Source of the DNA: Flavobacteriales bacterium
GTDB lineage: Bacteria > Bacteroidota > Bacteroidia > NS11-12g > UBA955
Direction of reading: 5' to 3'
NCBI GenBank assembly: GCA_947464515.1
Contig: CANHXF010000038.1
Location: 1 to 10,390, forward strand
Length of the DNA: 10,390 nucleotides
A program made the position numbers and the translations under genes. The notes below the pieces were generated by a model. The model searched no databases. It was not told the origin of the DNA and saw only the letters and a program-made list of their open reading frames with translations. Position 1 is the first letter of the stretch. Every line of letters begins with the position of its first letter. Positions 7,518 to 10,390 of this stretch are shown here, one piece after another.

Positions 7518-7997
7518 ATGAAATCACATCAATTTAATGGGAGCCTTGAGTGGTCGGGTAATTTGGGCTCGGGAACGAGTGCCTATGATCAATACGGTAG
7601 AAATTTCGAAGTCAATACGCCCGGGAAGTTTCCAATCCAAGGGTCTGCTGATCCCGCTTTTCGGGGCGATGCGGAGCGGATCAATCCGGAGGATTTCTTC
7701 TTGAATGCACTATCGTCTTGTCACATGTTATGGTATTTCCATCTCTGTGCCGATGCCGGAGTAATAGTTGTCGATTATCGAGATGAATATGCTGGCGTTC
7801 TGGAGATTGGAGAGGGTGGTGTGGGCCGTATGACCTCAGTAGTTTTGCATCCTCATGTGACCATTGATGCCCAAGCTTCAGTTGCAAATGCCCTCGATTT
7901 GGCCATTGAATTACATCACAAAGCCCACGAAAAATGTTTCATCGCAAATTCCGTAACCACCGCAGTGTCGTGCGAACCGACCGTGGTATTGGGTTAA
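7518..7997 (+). CDS. OsmC/Ohr-family peroxiredoxin
   Basis: This 159-residue protein has the OsmC/Ohr layout: an N-terminal beta region carrying Arg28 (YGRNF), then NPEDFFLNALSSCH at 56-69 with Glu58 and the peroxidatic Cys68, and the second Cys140 in HEKCFIANS. The two widely spaced cysteines and the Arg/Glu pair are the family's catalytic set for reducing organic hydroperoxides, usually with lipoyl or other dithiol reductants, as a cytoplasmic dimer. It starts 20 bases after the pterin dehydratase stop and likely shares its promoter, as no convincing -7 box lies in the gap. Its 3' end overlaps 59 bases of an opposing small open frame. I cannot decide between the OsmC, Ohr and YhfA subgroups. 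Confidence 0.88.
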   Translation: MKSHQFNGSLEWSGNLGSGTSAYDQYGRNFEVNTPGKFPIQGSADPAFRGDAERINPEDFFLNALSSCHMLWYFHLCADAGVIVVDYRDEYAGVLEIGEGGVGRMTSVVLHPHVTIDAQASVANALDLAIELHHKAHEKCFIANSVTTAVSCEPTVVLG

Positions 7998-8238
7998 TGT
8001 AATAATTTGTGGCAATTCTGCCCTCGCGGGAGCCTATCCGATCTTTTACAGAATTGACATAGGCTACGTGTTCATTTCCGTTTTTTATCAGAGTTCGAAC
8101 TAGGTCAAGTTCAGAGGGGTTACCCCGAGTTTTATTCGTGGTTAAATTCAAAGATTTCTCTACATCCCTGTTGTTTATCCAATTGATGAAAGCAATGGCA
8201 ATAATTATTATCGATATGATGAATATTATGCCTTGCAT
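7939..8238 (-). CDS. Small single-pass membrane protein, unknown function
   Basis: A 99-residue open frame starting at ATG 8238. Residues 2-21 are a strongly hydrophobic, isoleucine-rich segment, consistent with an N-terminal membrane anchor with a cytoplasmic or periplasmic tail. Residues 44-76 (around LVRTLIKNGN and VKDRIGS) recall, only faintly, the L7/L12-C-terminal-like helices found in some small anchored proteins of Bacteroidota, without the usual GLGLKEAK core. The last 19 residues are read antisense to the 3' end of the OsmC gene. The main support that this is a gene is a well-formed promoter upstream (TTTG, 17-base spacer, TATGTTTG). Function is not recognised. An overlapping plus-strand frame in the same area has no such support. 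Confidence 0.5.
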   Translation of the reverse strand: MQGIIFIISIIIIAIAFINWINNRDVEKSLNLTTNKTRGNPSELDLVRTLIKNGNEHVAYVNSVKDRIGSREGRIATNYYINPIPRSVRTTLRWLRNLR

Positions 8239-8252
8239 TTTAGAATTTCATT

Positions 8253-8281
8253 CAAACATAAAAAATAATTATAAGGACAAA
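8253..8281 (-). promoter_or_regulatory. Promoter for the small membrane protein at 8238
   Basis: On the minus strand TTTG (8281-8278) is followed by a 17-base spacer and TATGTTTG (8260-8253). This fits the flavobacterial TTG-N17-23-TAnnTTTG consensus in both elements and in spacing. The box ends 14 bases before ATG 8238. It is the best two-element promoter in the window. Confidence 0.65.
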
Positions 8282-8347
8282 GCCACTCAATTGGATAATT
8301 CTTTAAAAATCGAAAACTGAATCGGTACTAAATTTTAATTATTTAAA

Positions 8348-8355
8348 TATATTTG
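8348..8355 (+). promoter_or_regulatory. Bacteroidota -7 box for the small protein at 8359
   Basis: TATATTTG matches TAnnTTTG exactly and ends three bases before ATG 8359, so the transcript would be leaderless. The surroundings are very AT-rich, which raises the chance of a random match, and no TTG -33 element is at the usual distance. Confidence 0.45.
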
Positions 8356-8358
8356 TTA

Positions 8359-8535
8359 ATGGATCTAATCTTTTTGGCAATTTGTGCCCTCGTTTGGCTT
8401 TTGCCATTGATCATTATTTCTCGCTCATCAGCCACTTCTGGACAGGAAAAAATGGCGTGGATTCTAGCGGTTCTTTTTATCTCTTGGGGCGCCTTTATTT
8501 TCTATTTACTCTTGGCGCCTATCCGCAAGGATTAG
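8359..8535 (+). CDS. Small two-helix membrane protein (PLDc_N/superinfection-immunity-like)
   Basis: Fifty-eight residues from ATG 8359. A TTG start at 8353 is also in frame but falls in the promoter box. Two hydrophobic helices, about residues 2-21 and 34-51, are separated by a short polar turn SRSSATSGQEK (22-32), and the chain ends in a basic tail, PIRKD. The pattern LVWLLPLIII followed by a polar turn and a helix with Trp and Tyr resembles the PLDc_N hairpin or the superinfection-immunity small membrane family; I cannot separate these. It would sit in the inner membrane. It diverges from the 8238 gene across 120 bases and faces the glycosyltransferase gene, whose stop is 31 bases away. 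No specific function is assigned. Confidence 0.65.
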   Translation: MDLIFLAICALVWLLPLIIISRSSATSGQEKMAWILAVLFISWGAFIFYLLLAPIRKD

Positions 8536-8566
8536 ATGTGTGCGAACATTAATTTTACATTTTGTC

Positions 8567-10018
8567 CTATTTGACCTCGTACTCGTATATCACGAAATGA
8601 TTCTTAAACCGATAGCTGCGCTGTAAAGAACAGTGTTGATCTAAAATCTGTTTGACCTTATTATTCGGGTAATTAAACTCAGCGGCATCGTCCAAATACA
8701 GTATTTTCCCCCCTTTGATGAATGATTTTTTTGGGATTTGATTCCCGTTTTTAATCGGATAAATGTTTTCGGCTTTTAGATTTTGAACGATGTTCTTTTT
8801 GATGTCTCTGTCGTTGAAGTCCTTGAAATACTGTCTGTTGTAATAGTATACAAAATTCAAATCCAACCAATCAGGACATATATAAACGACGCTATTTGGG
8901 GCTTTGAGGGATTTTAATGTATCAACGCATTGACGAATTTTGATTTGAGTTGGCGATGCGAGATCTGCTGTGACAATAAACAGCAATGCCATAAGCCCTG
9001 AAATGATTTGGTTCGATTTTTTGTTCGATAAAACAAGGCTACAGCTCATCGCAACGAGCAAAGGAAAGGCAATCGCCGCCGGCATCAAGTATCGCCCAAA
9101 GAAAATCGGAGTTTTGAACGATATCAAAAACATCCCGAGAAAGATTGTGCAGAACCAAAACGTAACGAAGCGATCGAATAGGTTTGCGTTCTTAGTTTTT
9201 TGAGCAAAATGAAAGATCAACGCTAAAGTCCAAATTACGAGAATGCAAACGACAACCATCGGCGCATTGGCGAATTTCATTAGCATGTAATAAAGGCTAT
9301 CAAATCCATGAATTTGAGGAATCCAAGTGCCATTAGAAGATGCACTAAAACGATGAATTAGCGTGGGAATATTGGGTAGGTAAAGTATTGCGGTAATGCA
9401 GTAGGCGAGGATGAGTCTCTTAATTTGATATCGAAAAATAGAAAAATGAAGGAGCGTAAACAAAAGTTGAATTAAGATTACCAAAAGCCCGAAATAGTGA
9501 GCATAGCCAAGCATCGCATTTATAATAGCCAACTTGATGATGGTAAGAAGGGGGATTTTATGATTTGGATTTCGGATGCATCGTTGCAAAATATCCATGT
9601 AATAGAACATCGCTGCAGCTGTTAACATACCCAATAAGGCATAAACCCTCGCTTCATGCGTTAGCTCAATTTGATAGTTCGAGAAAATGAATATAACACT
9701 GGCCAAAATGGCGACGTGATTCGTTAGGAATTTTCGTCCAATTTGATAGATAAAGAAAACGGTAACCCCACTAAATATTAGGGATGGGAATCTTACGGAG
9801 AATTCTGAAATGCCAAACAGTTTGATCCAAAAGTGCAATAAAATTTCATATAACGGGGGGTTGTTACCCTCGGCCAACAATCGAATGATGGCGGGAATAC
9901 TCATTTGGGCATGGTAAACACTAAAAGGCTCGTCGGCCGCCAAAGAATTCAGCCCCAAAAACAGACCCTTAATTATTAAATTCAGGGCGATGAGTGCAAG
10001 GGGGATAAACAATCTCAT
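8567..10018 (-). CDS. GT39-like integral membrane glycosyltransferase (ArnT/PMT-type)
   Basis: Started at ATG 10018 the protein has 483 residues with many hydrophobic segments spread over the first 385 or so and a soluble C-terminal part of about 100 residues, as in GT-C enzymes of the PMT_2/ArnT group. ADEPF at 28-32 carries the catalytic acidic pair (Asp29, Glu30) in the first periplasmic loop. NNPPLY at 52-57 and HEARVY at 121-126 are the usual conserved loops. Such enzymes move a sugar from a polyprenyl-phosphate donor to lipid or protein on the periplasmic side. The frame continues upstream to ATG 10225, adding 69 very basic residues that precede the first membrane helix; a TATTTTTG box inside that extension favours the start at 10018. 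The acceptor cannot be inferred, since no other envelope-glycan gene is in view. Confidence 0.82.
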   Translation of the reverse strand: MRLFIPLALIALNLIIKGLFLGLNSLAADEPFSVYHAQMSIPAIIRLLAEGNNPPLYEILLHFWIKLFGISEFSVRFPSLIFSGVTVFFIYQIGRKFLTNHVAILASVIFIFSNYQIELTHEARVYALLGMLTAAAMFYYMDILQRCIRNPNHKIPLLTIIKLAIINAMLGYAHYFGLLVILIQLLFTLLHFSIFRYQIKRLILAYCITAILYLPNIPTLIHRFSASSNGTWIPQIHGFDSLYYMLMKFANAPMVVVCILVIWTLALIFHFAQKTKNANLFDRFVTFWFCTIFLGMFLISFKTPIFFGRYLMPAAIAFPLLVAMSCSLVLSNKKSNQIISGLMALLFIVTADLASPTQIKIRQCVDTLKSLKAPNSVVYICPDWLDLNFVYYYNRQYFKDFNDRDIKKNIVQNLKAENIYPIKNGNQIPKKSFIKGGKILYLDDAAEFNYPNNKVKQILDQHCSLQRSYRFKNHFVIYEYEVK

Positions 10019-10022
10019 TGCA

Positions 10023-10030
10023 CAAAAATA
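10023..10030 (-). promoter_or_regulatory. Bacteroidota -7 box for the glycosyltransferase
   Basis: The minus strand reads TATTTTTG, an exact TAnnTTTG match, with four bases between it and ATG 10018. This predicts a leaderless mRNA and supports the shorter protein. No clear -33 TTG is at 17-23 bases. Confidence 0.5.
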
Positions 10031-10240
10031 TTGTTTAATCGCTCTGTTAGAGGCGTATCTCAAAAAATAACACCTGGAAAATTCAATTCCAGCAAATTGC
10101 AATTTTAGCAAATAAATTGATTTGGATTTCAACTCAAACAATTCCTCCCATTCGCGGTTGCGAATCTGTTTGCGGGCTTGGAATTTGCGAGAGTTTTTCT
10201 CCAATTTGGCGCGAAACGAGGACATCCGACTTAACCGACG

Positions 10241-10304
10241 AAAAGTGTTAGTATTTACATTTTTAAGAACCTAAAAGTGTGAAATTTTACATTTTTAGGA
10301 AGAT
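10241..10304. repeat. Two 32-bp tandem repeats with internal dyad symmetry
   Basis: Copies at 10241-10272 and 10273-10304 both begin AAAAGTGT and share TTTACATTTTTA (10254-10265 and 10286-10297), giving an exact 32-base period. Within each copy the first 24 bases are an imperfect palindrome (AAAAGTGT...ACATTTTT), symmetric at 18 of 24 positions in copy one and 20 of 24 in copy two. A weaker third copy may follow from about 10303. They lie directly upstream of the -7 box of the next gene, so they may be paired operators on the same helix face. Confidence 0.65.
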
Positions 10305-10310
10305 AAGTGG

Positions 10311-10318
10311 TAATTTTG
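10311..10318 (+). promoter_or_regulatory. Bacteroidota -7 box for the AAA_14-like gene
   Basis: TAATTTTG matches TAnnTTTG exactly and ends 19 bases before ATG 10338. It overlaps a perfect small dyad, TAATTT-TGTC-AAATTA (10311-10326), so a regulator bound there would cover the promoter. Confidence 0.5.
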
Positions 10319-10337
10319 TCAAATTAACGTGTCTTTT

Positions 10338-10390
10338 ATGAAAAGAGCAGCCTATAAACAACTGTTGGATTGGAAACAGCAATCGAACCG
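10338..10390 (+). CDS. Start of AAA_14/DUF4143-type ATPase, partial
   Basis: Only 17 codons and two bases are inside the window, reading MKRAAYKQLLDWKQQSN from ATG 10338. This matches the typical opening of the AAA_14/DUF4143 ATP-binding proteins (basic start, Tyr, LLxWK, then usually RKPLxxRGxRQVGKT just beyond this point). In that family the N-terminal P-loop ATPase is followed by a nuclease-fold DUF4143 domain, and the role in the cell is poorly known. The assignment rests on the first helix alone, as the Walker A motif would lie outside the window. The repeats and promoter box upstream support a real gene start here. Confidence 0.55.
   Translation, partial: MKRAAYKQLLDWKQQSN

Larger units (their letters stand above)
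10019..10337. other. 319-bp spacer between glycosyltransferase and AAA_14-like gene
   Basis: If the glycosyltransferase starts at 10018, this spacer is non-coding on present evidence. Its left two thirds (10019-10225) remain open on the minus strand in frame with the glycosyltransferase and would encode 69 basic residues. The first 36 or so of these have regular codon use, so this could be a true N-terminal extension or a remnant of another gene. Its right third carries the 32-bp tandem repeats and the promoter of the next gene. No RNA gene or terminator hairpin was recognised. Confidence 0.45.

Noticed and set aside
8019..8035. GC-rich CCCTCGCGGGAG hairpin after the OsmC stop as a terminator
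   Set aside because: The possible stem is only three or four pairs and no T run follows.
8138..8320. Plus-strand 60-residue open frame
   Set aside because: It lies opposite the 8238 small gene, has no promoter box or recognisable motif, and crosses that gene's promoter.
8353..8358. TTG start for the two-helix small protein
   Set aside because: It overlaps the TATATTTG box; the ATG two codons later is the better start.
10241..10304. Possible CRISPR repeats
   Set aside because: The two copies are directly adjacent with no spacers, are diverged from each other and have no cas genes nearby.

Overview
The window looks like a chromosomal stretch from a member of the Bacteroidota. Base composition is moderately AT-rich. 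Purine-rich ribosome-binding sites are largely missing. Exact matches to the phylum's -7 promoter box, TAnnTTTG, lie just upstream of seven of the gene starts I favour. I cannot name the genus. No rRNA, tRNA, CRISPR array, insertion sequence or integrase was seen.

Left part (1-4218): three minus-strand genes form a tightly overlapping operon. In transcription order they encode an NAD-dependent epimerase/3beta-HSD-like SDR (2792-1794), a metallo-beta-lactamase-fold hydrolase (about 1804-986) and an F390-synthetase-like adenylate-forming enzyme (989 to beyond the left edge). A plus-strand CAT/condensation-fold acyltransferase with an HxxxDG motif (2995-4218) diverges from them across a 202-bp spacer that carries two inverted repeats. 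Acyl activation, hydrolysis, redox and acyl transfer together suggest a small biosynthetic pathway acting on an acyl or aryl acid. The product is unknown, and this is the best candidate for an undescribed system here.

Middle part (4209-7997): a 663-residue CbbX/SpoVK-type AAA+ ATPase with a long unrecognised N-terminal half and, upstream of it, an NmrA/isoflavone-reductase-like protein are both on the minus strand and may share a transcript. Diverging from them are a pterin-4a-carbinolamine dehydratase and an OsmC/Ohr-type peroxiredoxin, probably one operon.

Right part (7939-10390): two small divergent membrane proteins, then a GT39-like (ArnT/PMT-type) multi-membrane glycosyltransferase on the minus strand. 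After a 319-bp spacer comes the first 53 bases of what looks like an AAA_14/DUF4143-type ATPase gene. That spacer holds two 32-bp tandem, palindrome-like repeats beside a -7 box.

A recurring theme is promoter boxes 3-6 bases before the start codon (2792, 7261, 8359, 10018), which predicts leaderless mRNAs. The boxes also argue for shorter N-termini than the longest open frames for several genes.
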